This document shows positions 1-9,121 of a stretch of 64,000 bases of DNA, piece after piece; the stretch's first letter is position 1; each line of letters opens with the position of its first letter. Source of the DNA: Paenibacillus sp. FSL H8-0079 (lineage in GTDB: Bacteria > Bacillota > Bacilli > Paenibacillales > Paenibacillaceae); contig NZ_CP150300.1 in assembly GCF_037991315.1 (NCBI RefSeq), positions 2,790,001 through 2,854,000 of the forward strand, in the 5' to 3' direction. Made by a program: the position numbers and the translations under genes. The notes beneath the pieces are model-generated. The model saw only the letters and a list, made by a program, of their open reading frames with translations, was not told the DNA's origin and did no database searches.

Positions 1-1
1 C

Positions 2-1078
2 GTTGCTGTCGCGAACGAGGGCCGTGAGCCTGCTTATTTTATCGGGATGTTCCCCCATACAGAAAAAGCGGTTCGTAAGTTTATTCAGACCTTGACTCAG
101 GATGGTAGCTCACTTGAAATTTGTTATGAAGCAGGTCCTACCGGCTACGCATTGTATCGGTTGCTTACAAAGATGGGCATTTCCTGTTCGGTGATTGCTC
201 CGTCGCTTATCCCTTCTCGTCCAGGCGACCGGGTGAAAACGGATCGGCGGGATGCTTTAAAGCTCGCACAACTTCTTCGTTCAGGTGAGCTACAGGCTGT
301 CTACGTTCCCACCGAAGCGGATGAAGCCTTGCGCGATTTAGTTCGTGCCCGGGAAGATAGTAAGGAAAATCTGCTTCGCGCTAAACATCGTTTAACGAAG
401 TTCCTTCTTCGCCATAGTATTCCTGGACCCGAAGGGGTTCGTCGCTGGTCGGTGAAATATTGGTCCTGGTTAAAGGTGCTGCGTCTTCCTAATGCCGTTC
501 AGCAGACAGTTCTTCAGGAATACATTCATACGATTCAAGAAGAGATGCTACGCCTAGAACGCTTGGAAAAATACATGGCTCAAGAAGCTCAGAGTGGCCC
601 ACGGGCTTCCCTCATTACCGCTTTACAAGTTTTGCGCGGCGTGGCTCTAATCACAGCGATCACGCTGGTGGCAGAAGTCGGTAGTTTTCTTCGGTTTCCA
701 AAAGGGAGTTCGTTTATGAGTTACACCGGACTCGTTCCCAGCGAGTACTCCACCGGGCAAACGACGCGTCGAGGAGCCACAACAAAAGCAGGCAATCGGC
801 ATGTACGCCGAGCTGCTGTTGAGGCTGCCTGGAGCTATCGGTATCAGCCTGCCTTGAAAGGGAAATTGCTGCAGCGACAACAGGGTCAGAACGCTGAAGT
901 GTGTGCCATGGCTTGGCACGCTCAGGTTCGTTTACACGAAAAATATCGAAAGCTCCTTTCCCGGGGCATGAACAAGAATAAAGTCATTACCGCAATTGCA
1001 AGAGAACTCAGCGGATTTGTTTGGGCAATTGCTTCTCAGATCGAAACCCAGCAGCGCGTTGCAAATCAAACGACGTAG
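2..1078 (+). CDS. IS110-family transposase, 5' end outside the window
   Basis: DEDD-type recombinase of an IS110-family insertion sequence. The frame is open from base 2, ahead of the first ATG at 47 (Val-Ala-Val-Ala-Asn-Glu-Gly), so the true start lies before the window. The N-terminal RuvC-like part shows EAGPTGYALYRLL and KTDRRDALKLAQLLRSGEL, carrying the acidic residues expected of the DEDD site. The C-terminal Transposase_20 part shows LRGVALITAITLVAEVG, GLVPSEYSTG with the serine/glycine region, and RRAAVEAAW. The family is recognised by these motifs. About 300 bases of structured non-coding DNA follow, as in the IS1111 branch of the family. The gene is intact to its stop apart from the missing N-terminus. 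Confidence 0.9.
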   Translation, partial: VAVANEGREPAYFIGMFPHTEKAVRKFIQTLTQDGSSLEICYEAGPTGYALYRLLTKMGISCSVIAPSLIPSRPGDRVKTDRRDALKLAQLLRSGELQAVYVPTEADEALRDLVRAREDSKENLLRAKHRLTKFLLRHSIPGPEGVRRWSVKYWSWLKVLRLPNAVQQTVLQEYIHTIQEEMLRLERLEKYMAQEAQSGPRASLITALQVLRGVALITAITLVAEVGSFLRFPKGSSFMSYTGLVPSEYSTGQTTRRGATTKAGNRHVRRAAVEAAWSYRYQPALKGKLLQRQQGQNAEVCAMAWHAQVRLHEKYRKLLSRGMNKNKVITAIARELSGFVWAIASQIETQQRVANQTT

Positions 1079-1400
1079 TGCCCTCTTTCTTAAAACCTCG
1101 TTTAAAAAGGAAACGGTTTTTCATGTGGAGGGTTGAGCCTTGAAGGTGAAAGGAAAACACGTAGCAGAAGAATCCACGGCGTTCAACTTGCGATAAGAGC
1201 TCTTGGCTCCGAACTCGCGATTTAAGTTTATCCGGCAGCTTCTGCGCGACGTAGGGATTACATGTGGTAACCAATCCACGAATATCAGATTGCTCAACGT
1301 CAACGAGCCGTTTTCACCTTCGGGGCTGAGCCCTTAACTTTGCTTCAAAACGGAGCTGTGAAAGGAGTTTCTTAAGGCGCCTTTGACATTTTCGTTCATA
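1079..1400 (+). ncRNA. IS110 3' non-coding end; candidate bridge RNA region
   Basis: About 320 bases after the transposase stop hold no credible gene but contain several dyads. One is a GAGCTC-centred hairpin in an arm starting near 1189 (TTGCGAT ... CGCGATTT). Another pairs CCGTTTT near 1308 with AAAACGG near 1346, around an inner GGGCT/AGCCC stem. IS110-family elements are known to encode a bridge RNA in a non-coding end, and IS1111-type members have theirs downstream of the transposase. Assigning such an RNA here is inference; the exact element end was not located. Confidence 0.35.
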
Positions 1401-1403
1401 TCA

Positions 1404-1595
1404 GTTGAACTAATCATTTACATGATAACGGAGAAGATAGAAAAAATCTGAAAAAGCGAAGCTACAAGCTTTCTGCAAGAAAGCTATTTCGAAAGCATAC
1501 GCTATCACCGGATTTTCCCTTGAGAAAAGGGAATCGAAAAATCTGGGGATAACAGCGATTGGAAGGTTATTCTGTCTTCGTAGTGTATTCGAGAG
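1404..1595. repeat. Palindromic intergenic repeat, family A, copy 1
   Basis: This stretch is alignable with 46236-46467. Shared blocks include CTTTCTGCAAGAAAG (a small hairpin), GCTATCACCGGATTTT and AAATCTGGGGATAACAGCGAT. CTATCACCGGATTTT pairs with AAATCTGGGGATAACAG to make a long stem. The left terminus TTGAACTAATCATTTACA matches the inverted terminus of the second copy. The right terminus of this copy is degenerate or was lost. It carries no ORF. Confidence 0.7.
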
Positions 1596-1604
1596 GAGAA
1601 TTCA

Positions 1605-2780
1605 GTGATGAAATGGTCAACATCCGTAAAATATCTACTATCTCTTGTTCTGTTTGCAAGTACGATCGGCATTAGTCTGGGAAGCAGTGGAGGGCACATC
1701 GCCGAAGCGGCAACGGACAATTACAGATTTGATTTTGGCTCGGGTTCAGTTGAGAGCGGTTACACAGGTGTGTCCGCAGGAGACGGCTATACTGCGACGA
1801 AAGGATATGGTTTCAACACACCTGCTAATATGAGAAATGTGTCTGCCTCTGGAAGCGGAGTTATGAGTGATGCTGTACAGTTTCTGACATTTGGCACGAA
1901 GAGCACCAATACCTTCAATGTGGATCTGTCCAATGGTCTCTATGAGGTCAAAGTGGTTCTGGGCAATACAGCCAGAGCGAGTGTGGCTGCAGAAGGTGTA
2001 TACCAGATTATCAATATGACGGGCAACGGGGCGACGGACCAATTTCAAATTCCGGTGACTGACGGGCAATTAAACCTGCTGGTTACGGAAGGAAAGACAG
2101 GCACCGCCTTCACACTTAGTGCTCTCGAAATCCGAAAAATATCCAATCAGGCCGTGACCAATCGCACGATCTACATTGGTGGCGACTCAACGGTGTGCAA
2201 TTACTATCCGCTTGGCAGCAGTGTACAGGGAGGTTGGGGACAGCTATTTCCATCCTATGTGAACAATGCCACCTTCCAGGTTCGAAATATGGCATCAAGT
2301 GGTCAATTTGCGAGAGGTTTCCGCGATGATGGTCAGATGGAAGCGATTCTGAAGTATATCAAGCCAGGAGATTATTTCATTTTGCAATTTGGAATTAACG
2401 ATACCAATGCCAAGAACAATACAACGGAGACTCAGTTCAAAGAGATTATGCGGGATATGGTACGCCAGGTGAAGAATAAAGGAGCGACGGTCATCCTCTC
2501 CACGCCTCAGGGGCGGGCAACGGACTTCAATTCCGCCAATGTGCATCAAGCGGAGAACCGCTGGTACAATCAATCCACCCGTGCACTCGCTCAGGAAGAA
2601 GGAGTCACACTTGTTGAACTGAATAAGTTAAGTTCCGCTTATTTCACGTCCATTGGTCCGGCGGCAACACTTGCTCTGTATATGACAGGAGATAGTTTGC
2701 ATCCGAATCGTCAAGGTGCTGCACAGCTTGCGCGCATTGTTGCCGAGGATCTGAGAAGACAGGGACTGAATGGCTTCTGA
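1605..2780 (+). CDS. Secreted SGNH/GDSL esterase, rhamnogalacturonan acetylesterase type
   Basis: Predicted to remove acetyl groups from pectin (rhamnogalacturonan I) outside the cell. A signal peptide spans about residues 1-36 (hydrophobic core SLVLFASTIGISLG, cut after AEA). A beta-rich module of about 140 residues follows (YRFDFGSGSVESGYTGV), of the kind often preceding Paenibacillus CE12 esterases. The SGNH catalytic domain starts near residue 185: block I is IYIGGDSTVCNYY with the nucleophile serine, block III is FILQFGINDTN, and the terminal Asp-x-x-His is DSLHPN. ATG at 1605 is preceded by GAGAGGAG. No pectin genes adjoin it, so it appears to be a single-gene unit. CE12 membership is by resemblance to RhgT/YesT-type enzymes. 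Confidence 0.85.
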   Translation: MMKWSTSVKYLLSLVLFASTIGISLGSSGGHIAEAATDNYRFDFGSGSVESGYTGVSAGDGYTATKGYGFNTPANMRNVSASGSGVMSDAVQFLTFGTKSTNTFNVDLSNGLYEVKVVLGNTARASVAAEGVYQIINMTGNGATDQFQIPVTDGQLNLLVTEGKTGTAFTLSALEIRKISNQAVTNRTIYIGGDSTVCNYYPLGSSVQGGWGQLFPSYVNNATFQVRNMASSGQFARGFRDDGQMEAILKYIKPGDYFILQFGINDTNAKNNTTETQFKEIMRDMVRQVKNKGATVILSTPQGRATDFNSANVHQAENRWYNQSTRALAQEEGVTLVELNKLSSAYFTSIGPAATLALYMTGDSLHPNRQGAAQLARIVAEDLRRQGLNGF

Positions 2781-2837
2781 CGATGCAATTAAATCTGCCT
2801 GCATGATCCAGGTTTGATATGATCCGTGTATGAAAAT

Positions 2838-2892
2838 AAAAAAATACCCCGAGGAACATACCGCAAAACGAGCGGTTGATCCTCGGGGTATT
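2838..2892 (-). terminator. Rho-independent terminator of the mrp operon
   Basis: Stem ATACCCCGAGGA / TCCTCGGGGTAT with a loop of about 20 bases. On the minus strand it is followed by a T-rich tract (TATTTTTTTATTTT), as expected after mrpG. On the plus strand the T-run is poor, so it ends the esterase transcript less convincingly. Confidence 0.8.
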
Positions 2893-2912
2893 CGTTATAC
2901 CTAGGCTTAGGA

Positions 2913-3305
2913 TTATTCCATCATATCCTTGGCCTCATGGTTCACCTTTTTACCTTTTAACAAAGGTTCCAGTTCATCTTGAACGCTTTGCTCCCACAGT
3001 GGCACATCTGTGCGATAGGCGGCCCGTCCGTTCAGGTGTCCGGCGACGGGAGCCGTGATGAATACGAACAGGATACCTAGCAACAAGCGTGCGCTAATAT
3101 AGTTGTCGAAGTACCAAAAGAAGAAAAACGTAGCGCTTAGTACACAGAACACGCCAAGCGTCATACTTTTGGTTGCGGCATGGGCTCGCAGATATACGTC
3201 AGGCAGTCGAATAAGTCCGAACGCACTGAGTGCACTAAGCAATGCACCGAGCAGTACGAGTAGACCTATGGCTGTTTCAGCGGCTACATTAACGATCTCC
3301 ATCAT
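2913..3305 (-). CDS. mrpG: Mrp Na+/H+ antiporter subunit G
   Basis: Small membrane subunit (about 130 aa) of the Mrp cation/proton antiporter. Three hydrophobic segments are visible (ETAIGLLVLLGALLSALSAFGL; SMTLGVFCVLSATFFFFW; ARLLLGILFVFITAPVAGHL), and the YLRAHAATKS loop after the first is typical of MnhG/MrpG. The frame is open upstream to 3341, but tandem ATGs at 3305 and 3302 lie about 10 bases after a GGGGGGCGG ribosome binding site and give a normal-length protein. It overlaps the end of mrpF, as usual in these operons. Last gene of the operon. Confidence 0.9.
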   Translation of the reverse strand: MMEIVNVAAETAIGLLVLLGALLSALSAFGLIRLPDVYLRAHAATKSMTLGVFCVLSATFFFFWYFDNYISARLLLGILFVFITAPVAGHLNGRAAYRTDVPLWEQSVQDELEPLLKGKKVNHEAKDMME

Positions 3306-3573
3306 TTTTGAATACCGCCCCCCGTTCAATATAACGTGCAAATGCCACCGTACTTAGAAAAGCTAAAATACCAATCAGCAAGATGATATCCAGATAGGCC
3401 TGGGTTTGCAGCATCATCGACAGAACGGCAACGATGGCAATCACATTGATACCGATCGTATCCAGTGCCGTGATCCGGTCAGCCATGGATGGTCCCCGAA
3501 GCACTCTGTACAAGCAACCCAGAATGGCTAAGGAGAGAATGAGCAATGAGATGAACAACAGTGAGGATAACAT
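3289..3573 (-). CDS. mrpF: Mrp Na+/H+ antiporter subunit F
   Basis: 94-aa subunit with three transmembrane helices. The signature LYRVLRGPSMADRITALDTIGINVIAI is intact, with the conserved GP-x3-DR and D-x4-N residues. Its ATG overlaps the stop of mrpE (TAATG), indicating translational coupling. It belongs to the assembled antiporter that exports Na+ in exchange for protons. Confidence 0.93.
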   Translation of the reverse strand: MLSSLLFISLLILSLAILGCLYRVLRGPSMADRITALDTIGINVIAIVAVLSMMLQTQAYLDIILLIGILAFLSTVAFARYIERGAVFKNDGDR

Positions 3574-4055
3574 TAACGCGTCACCTCCATAATTGCTTTT
3601 TCGAATGTGTTTTGGATATCATCTCTCAGTTTCTGTTCATCCTTAATATCCAGTGCGTGAATAAATAGTTTGCGTTGATTGCCCGAGATTTCAAGCGGCA
3701 GGGAACCTGGTGTCAATGAGATGAGCAGACAGAGCAGGGTGACCTCCCAATCCGAGGACAATTCAGTCCTATATGTGAAAATACCTGGACGTATATCGAG
3801 CTTAGGCTTGATAATCTGGCGTATAACCTCAATGCTGGCACGCACCAATTCCTTGAACAGCAAATTAATCAGTTTGATGATGGCCCAGACTCTCACAATA
3901 TAGAAGCGCTGGGGGAAGAATCGGCGCATCCCCCCGATGAGAAGCAGTCCGAGCAGGTAACCTATGAGAAAACCAACACCATTCCAGGCATTGTTCAGAA
4001 ACATCCATACAAAGGCAATGATAAGATTCAGTACAATCTGAAAGGCCATAGACAT
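3573..4055 (-). CDS. mrpE: Mrp Na+/H+ antiporter subunit E
   Basis: 160-aa membrane subunit. The N-terminal helices (IVLNLIIAFVWMFLNNAW, GFLIGYLLGLLLIGG) are followed by a cytoplasmic part containing the LTPGSLPLEISGNQRKLFIHALD signature of the MnhE family. It begins one base upstream of the mrpD stop and ends in a one-base overlap with mrpF. Length is usual for the family. Confidence 0.93.
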   Translation of the reverse strand: MSMAFQIVLNLIIAFVWMFLNNAWNGVGFLIGYLLGLLLIGGMRRFFPQRFYIVRVWAIIKLINLLFKELVRASIEVIRQIIKPKLDIRPGIFTYRTELSSDWEVTLLCLLISLTPGSLPLEISGNQRKLFIHALDIKDEQKLRDDIQNTFEKAIMEVTR

Positions 4056-5534
4056 CTACTCCTTCAATACGGCATCAATATAAATATTGGGATGCAGTAG
4101 AATATCGCCTGCGCGAGAGGTCAACTGGAACATGCCTTCAGCCCCCACACCCATTACGATGATGAATACAAACAGAATTCCGGCAGGAATCAGCAGGCCG
4201 TTCACCGCGTAAGGGCGTCTTGTAACCCCCGCAGGCGGTTCGCCCCAGAACGCTTGTATGAAGATGCGCAGTACCGAATATAACATCAACAAGCTGGAGA
4301 GCACCGCTATACCGGTCAGACCATACAAGCCTGCCTGCAAGCCACCTTCGAAGAGAAGCAACTTACCCGGAAAACCACTGAATGGAGGCAAGCCTGCCAA
4401 GGCAAGTGCGCTAATGAAGAACATCCAACCAAGCAACGGATAACGATGGATTAGCCCACCCATGTTGTCGAGCTTTGATGTTCCGGCAACAGCGATCAAG
4501 GCACCGCCGAGCAGGAAGAGCAATGTTTTGATCAACATATCATGCAGCATGTAGAAGAGCAGACCTTCCAGTGCAGGACGACTGGCCGAGGCCATACCGA
4601 AAGCGACAAACCCTACACCTGCGACCACGTTGTAGATGAGAATCTTGTTTACATCGCGGTATGAGATCGCACCGATGACACCAAGAACCATCGTGGCACC
4701 TGCCATCCACCCGATCAGTGCATGGAAGAAATCAGGATCATGATAGAAGATCAGTGTGAATGTTCGCACAATCGCGTACAGGCCAACCTTCGTGAGCAAT
4801 CCTGCGAACAATGCAGTGACGACTGCAGGTGGCGCCGCATAAGAGCCGGACAACCAGAAGAACAGGAACAGTCCGGCCTTGATGCTAAATACGATCAGGA
4901 AGAGTACGGCAATCAGGGTAACGACCCCGCTCTGTCCCACCTCAGCAATTTTGACGGACAAGTCCGCCATGTTCAGTGTGCCAGTAATGGAGTAGAGGAA
5001 GCCGATGGAAGCGACAAACAGTGCTGAAGAGACGATGTTAATCAAGACATATTTGATCGTTTCTCGCAGTTGTCTTTCGGTACCTCCCAATACGATCAGT
5101 GCATAAGAAGAGATGAGCATCAGTTCAAAGCTGACAAACAAATTGAACAAATCTCCGGTTAGGAATGAACCGTTAACGCCCGCAATCAGGAAATGAAAGA
5201 ACGGATAGAAGTGATGCTCTTCCCGCTCCTTGTTCACACTGCGGAACGCATACAGCAGACACGCCAGTGCGATGATGGAAGCGGCGACGACAAGCAACGC
5301 CGATACCATGTCCGCAACAAGCACAATACCATAGGGAGGGGCCCATCCACCCATATTAAGCGTTAGAACTCCAGTTTGAGCCACACGTGTAATGAGTATC
5401 GTGGAGACTGCTGCGGTGAATAAAAGTCCGATGACACTAATGATCCGTTGGATGTTCGTTTTCCGGAAAAACAGAAGGGCCAGAACACCTGTAATCAATG
5501 GCAACAGAATCGGCAGGACGACGAGATTATTCAT
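4056..5534 (-). CDS. mrpD: Mrp Na+/H+ antiporter subunit D
   Basis: 492-aa, about 14-helix proton-translocating subunit related to NuoL/M/N of complex I. The conserved Glu in the FELMLISSYALIVLGG helix and the lysine-bearing helix ending SIKAGLFLFFWL are visible, as is the PPFSGFPGKLLLFEGG loop. Its start overlaps the end of mrpC by 8 bases. With MrpA it is expected to form the antiport channel. Confidence 0.95.
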   Translation of the reverse strand: MNNLVVLPILLPLITGVLALLFFRKTNIQRIISVIGLLFTAAVSTILITRVAQTGVLTLNMGGWAPPYGIVLVADMVSALLVVAASIIALACLLYAFRSVNKEREEHHFYPFFHFLIAGVNGSFLTGDLFNLFVSFELMLISSYALIVLGGTERQLRETIKYVLINIVSSALFVASIGFLYSITGTLNMADLSVKIAEVGQSGVVTLIAVLFLIVFSIKAGLFLFFWLSGSYAAPPAVVTALFAGLLTKVGLYAIVRTFTLIFYHDPDFFHALIGWMAGATMVLGVIGAISYRDVNKILIYNVVAGVGFVAFGMASASRPALEGLLFYMLHDMLIKTLLFLLGGALIAVAGTSKLDNMGGLIHRYPLLGWMFFISALALAGLPPFSGFPGKLLLFEGGLQAGLYGLTGIAVLSSLLMLYSVLRIFIQAFWGEPPAGVTRRPYAVNGLLIPAGILFVFIIVMGVGAEGMFQLTSRAGDILLHPNIYIDAVLKE

Positions 5535-5865
5535 ATGGGCGCCCCCTTACTTCTTCCATATCGTCTGTTCTCAGCTTCAGATAGGAGCGATACGAGAGAA
5601 CGAAGAAGAACGCAGTGAGTCCGAAATTAATAACAATGGATGTTAATATCAGCGCCTGTGGAAGTGGATCGACATAACGTTCAGCCATCTCCCCAAGCAG
5701 TGGTGGTGACCCGGTTTTGAGACGTGACATGGTGATCAACAACAGATGCACGCCATGGGTTAGTATGGACATACCAAGTACGATTCGGAGCAGGCTCCGC
5801 GACAAGATTAAAAAGACGGCAACCGCAAACAGAATGCCAACGGCTACACACATCAATATTTCCAT
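5527..5865 (-). CDS. mrpC: Mrp Na+/H+ antiporter subunit C
   Basis: 112-aa NuoK-like subunit with three transmembrane helices. It shows ILSRSLLRIVLGMSILTHGVHLLLI and the DPLPQALILTSIVINFG motif typical of MnhC/MrpC. The start ATG lies one base after the mrpAB stop (TGATATG), so translation is coupled. Overlap with mrpD is 8 bases. Confidence 0.95.
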   Translation of the reverse strand: MEILMCVAVGILFAVAVFLILSRSLLRIVLGMSILTHGVHLLLITMSRLKTGSPPLLGEMAERYVDPLPQALILTSIVINFGLTAFFFVLSYRSYLKLRTDDMEEVRGRPYE

Positions 5866-5866
5866 A

Positions 5867-8824
5867 TCAGCGATCCTCCCCGATCTGTAGAATGATGGTC
5901 ATGGTGACACCCAGGACAGCGAGATACACGCCAAGATCGAACAGCATGGCCGTGGCAAGTTCTGTCTCTCCCAGCAAAGGAAGTTCGAAATAGCCGAAGG
6001 TTTGACTGAGGAACGGTACTCCGAATATAAATGAACCCGCGCCCGTAAGTAAGGCTATACCCAAGCCGATTCCTGTTAGAATACGGAAGTCAACGGGCAA
6101 CGCTTTGCGTATCGTATCTGTACTGAATGCCAGAGCAATCAATACGAGCGCTGCCGCTGTGACCAGGCCGCCGATGAAGCCTCCGCCCGGATTGTGGTGT
6201 CCTGCGAAGAACAGGTGCATGGCAAACGTCAGTATGATGAACACAACGACCTTGGTGGTCGTTTGCAGCAATACATCATTACTCTGCAAGGGTACAGTAT
6301 CCCACGAGGATGAGCTGCGTTCCCGGTTACCATACTTTTTCGTATTGTCCGTTTCATCATCCAGATCAGACTCGGAATCCTGATTTTCCTCTTTTTTGCG
6401 GAACTTCAATCGGGCTCCGAGATCCTTCGCTTCAAGGTTCAGATTAATCATGGAATAGATGGATAATGAAGCAACGCCCAGCACCATGATTTCCAATAAC
6501 GTATCGAAGCCACGGAAATCTACCAGCAACACGTTTACGACATTTTTACCACCGGCCGAGTCATACGCTTCCTGAAGGAAAAAGGTAGAAATGCTCTCCA
6601 GTGATGCGGTTCCGCTTGCAGCTAATGCAACGAAAGTCATCACGACCCCGACTGCAATCGCTACGATCATATTCACCGTGAGATATCTGCGGCTTGATTT
6701 GCCACGTTGCAGTTCAGGCAGATGGTAGAAGCAGAGCAGGAACAGTGCAACAGATACCGTCTCAACAATCATCTGTGTAAGTGCCAGATCCGGTGCCCGG
6801 AAGAGTACGAACAGCAGGGTTACGAGGTAACCAACCGCTCCGGTCATAATGACTGCTGACAGTCTGTTCTTGGCAAATGGAATCGACACCGCGGCACCAA
6901 TGAGCGTGACTAACAGTACGACTTCATAGAATGAAAAGGGCGCATTGCCCTGCAGATTCCAGGTAATATTTTCGCCTGAACGGAAGAAGGCATAGACCAG
7001 TAAGGCAACTGTGAATGAGAAAATATAAACGAGATAACTACGAACCGAGCCATTCATATAGGCTTCCGTCCATTTACGTGCATAATGCTGAAGATTATCG
7101 AGTACGACATGGTACATATTGTTAATCGTTAATCCTTGTGGATAATGCTCATAAATATTCCTCCATCGTGGCAACAGCTTGTAGAGAGTGATTCCCAGAA
7201 TCACGACTCCGATGGTCATAATTAGTTCCGGAGTCCATCCATGCCACAGAGAGAAATGTACATCAAAGCGCTCGTTCCCATTCAGTAGGGAAGGAAGCAC
7301 AGCGGCCATTGCCGGTTCGATCAGTGATCCGGCCAGCAGGTTCGGAAAGAGTCCGAAGATGATGACAAGAATACCGAGAACAACGGGCGGAATGAGCATA
7401 CCGGCGGGCGCTTCGTGCAGCTTCTCGGCAGGGATCTCGCTTTGGCTACGACCGAGGAATGTTTTGAACACGATAATAAGCGCATAGATCAGGGTAAACA
7501 CACTTGCAAGCCAAGCGAATACCGGCAGTAGAACACTCCAGGAACCAAGTCCAAAGATTCGCAGATGCGTGACTTCGACCATCGCCTGGAAGAATAGCTC
7601 CTTGCTCAGGAATCCGTTGAACGGCGGCATCCCCGCCATGGCAAGTGAGCCGATCAGTGCTACGGTGAATGTAATTGGCATGAATGAAGCAAGTCCACCG
7701 AGCTTCCGAATGTCACGTGTACCCGTTTCATGATCGACGATGCCTACGACCATGAACAGAGCGGCCTTGAAGGTCGCATGATTAAACAGGTGAAGCAGCG
7801 CAGCGGTTATCGCCACGGTGTACATCGCAGAGGACTCGCCATATCCGAAGTAGAGAGCAGCAGATCCAACCCCGAATAGGGACATGATCAGACCAAGTTG
7901 AGAGATGGTCGAATAGGCGAGAATCGCTTTGAGATCGTTTTTTTTCACCGCCAGGAATGATCCATAACACAAAGTCAGAAGACCAACGCCAGTGACCAGC
8001 CAGAACCAGAGTCCCTGTCCACCGAAGATCGGTGTGAACCTGGCCACAACGTACAGTCCGGCCTTGACCATGGTGGCTGAGTGCAGATAGGCACTCACTG
8101 GTGTAGGAGCTTCCATGGCATCCGGTAACCAGATATGGAACGGGAATTGGGCTGATTTGGTGAAAGCTCCAATCAGGATCAAGACAAGCGCTGGCAGAAA
8201 TAGTGCGCTTTCCTGAAACTGTCCCAACCCTGCAATGGTTGCACGAATACTGAACGTTCCTGTAATGAGATACATCATCATGAATCCGGTAAGCATGGCG
8301 AAACCGCCAAATACCGTAATCAGGAATGATTTTTGTGCTCCTGAAGTCGAGGCTTTACGTTTGTAATGAAATGCAATCAACAGGAATGACGTAATACTGG
8401 TCAATTCCCAGAATCCGTATAGCACGATCATATTATCAGACAGCACTACGCCCAACATGGCTCCCATGAACATCAACAGATACAGGTAGAAGCGGTTCAG
8501 GGCTTCTTTCATATCCATGTAGAAGATGGAGTAGAGCACAACGAGCACACCGATTCCGGTGATTAGCAGTGTCAGCATCAGGCTTAGACCGTCCAGATAT
8601 AAGTTAAATCCAATGTCCAGTGAAGGAATCCATGGGATATTTCCGGATACGGTGTTGCGCTGGGACACAGCGGGTATGAGGCTCGCAAAGGTTACAAATA
8701 ATAGTGCCGGGACAAGGAGAACCGGCCATCCCAAATGTAATTTACGGAAGAAACGATGCAGCGTGGCAAGAAGAATGCCAGCGGCAAAAGGCAGAATAAC
8801 AGCAACATGAAGCAGGCTCAACAT
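5867..8824 (-). CDS. mrpA: Fused Mrp antiporter subunits A and B
   Basis: 985-aa fusion of the large MrpA subunit and MrpB. Residues 1 to about 620 are NuoL-like (GFWELTSITSFLLIAFHYKR, HIWLPDAMEAPTPVSAYLHSATMVKAG, MPPFNGFLSKELF). Residues 640-790 are the MrpA C-terminal extension with FRAPDLALTQMIVETVS. After a charged linker (residues about 810-850) residues 860-985 are an MnhB domain with FAGHHNPGGGFIGGLV. Typical MrpA is about 800 aa with a separate MrpB of about 140 aa, so both subunits are present in one chain. The start at 8824 has GGGGGT 5-10 bases upstream; an in-frame extension to 9016 lacks a ribosome binding site and is hydrophilic. First gene of the operon, divergent from the GGDEF gene at 9122. 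Confidence 0.93.
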   Translation of the reverse strand: MLSLLHVAVILPFAAGILLATLHRFFRKLHLGWPVLLVPALLFVTFASLIPAVSQRNTVSGNIPWIPSLDIGFNLYLDGLSLMLTLLITGIGVLVVLYSIFYMDMKEALNRFYLYLLMFMGAMLGVVLSDNMIVLYGFWELTSITSFLLIAFHYKRKASTSGAQKSFLITVFGGFAMLTGFMMMYLITGTFSIRATIAGLGQFQESALFLPALVLILIGAFTKSAQFPFHIWLPDAMEAPTPVSAYLHSATMVKAGLYVVARFTPIFGGQGLWFWLVTGVGLLTLCYGSFLAVKKNDLKAILAYSTISQLGLIMSLFGVGSAALYFGYGESSAMYTVAITAALLHLFNHATFKAALFMVVGIVDHETGTRDIRKLGGLASFMPITFTVALIGSLAMAGMPPFNGFLSKELFFQAMVEVTHLRIFGLGSWSVLLPVFAWLASVFTLIYALIIVFKTFLGRSQSEIPAEKLHEAPAGMLIPPVVLGILVIIFGLFPNLLAGSLIEPAMAAVLPSLLNGNERFDVHFSLWHGWTPELIMTIGVVILGITLYKLLPRWRNIYEHYPQGLTINNMYHVVLDNLQHYARKWTEAYMNGSVRSYLVYIFSFTVALLVYAFFRSGENITWNLQGNAPFSFYEVVLLVTLIGAAVSIPFAKNRLSAVIMTGAVGYLVTLLFVLFRAPDLALTQMIVETVSVALFLLCFYHLPELQRGKSSRRYLTVNMIVAIAVGVVMTFVALAASGTASLESISTFFLQEAYDSAGGKNVVNVLLVDFRGFDTLLEIMVLGVASLSIYSMINLNLEAKDLGARLKFRKKEENQDSESDLDDETDNTKKYGNRERSSSSWDTVPLQSNDVLLQTTTKVVVFIILTFAMHLFFAGHHNPGGGFIGGLVTAAALVLIALAFSTDTIRKALPVDFRILTGIGLGIALLTGAGSFIFGVPFLSQTFGYFELPLLGETELATAMLFDLGVYLAVLGVTMTIILQIGEDR

Positions 8825-9121
8825 TACACCCCCAATGTTTAGTATTTCGACGACTCTCTCTGTGACATACAGGCGCATGATCCTCAAAGGATATGCTTGC
8901 TCTCTATATTCATAACCCAAGTATGTATATACAGAATCGTGTCTATTCTTTGAATGGAAGAAACACGGTGAAGATTTCAGTATAATATTGTATGGGCATG
9001 TATAATGAAAAAACACAAAAGATCCGATAAATATGAAAACGATTAGGTGACATCCCGTGTACCCTTTGCAGCATAGTTATGTTGAGAAGCAAGATGGTTT
9101 CACCGTGTAATGGAGGAAATA

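Noticed and set aside
1121..1303. Short minus-strand ORFs after the IS110 transposase
   Set aside because: No ribosome binding site; more likely chance frames in the non-coding tail of the element.
8825..9016. N-terminal extension of the MrpA frame
   Set aside because: No ribosome binding site, hydrophilic and unlike MrpA; the start at 8824 is well supported.
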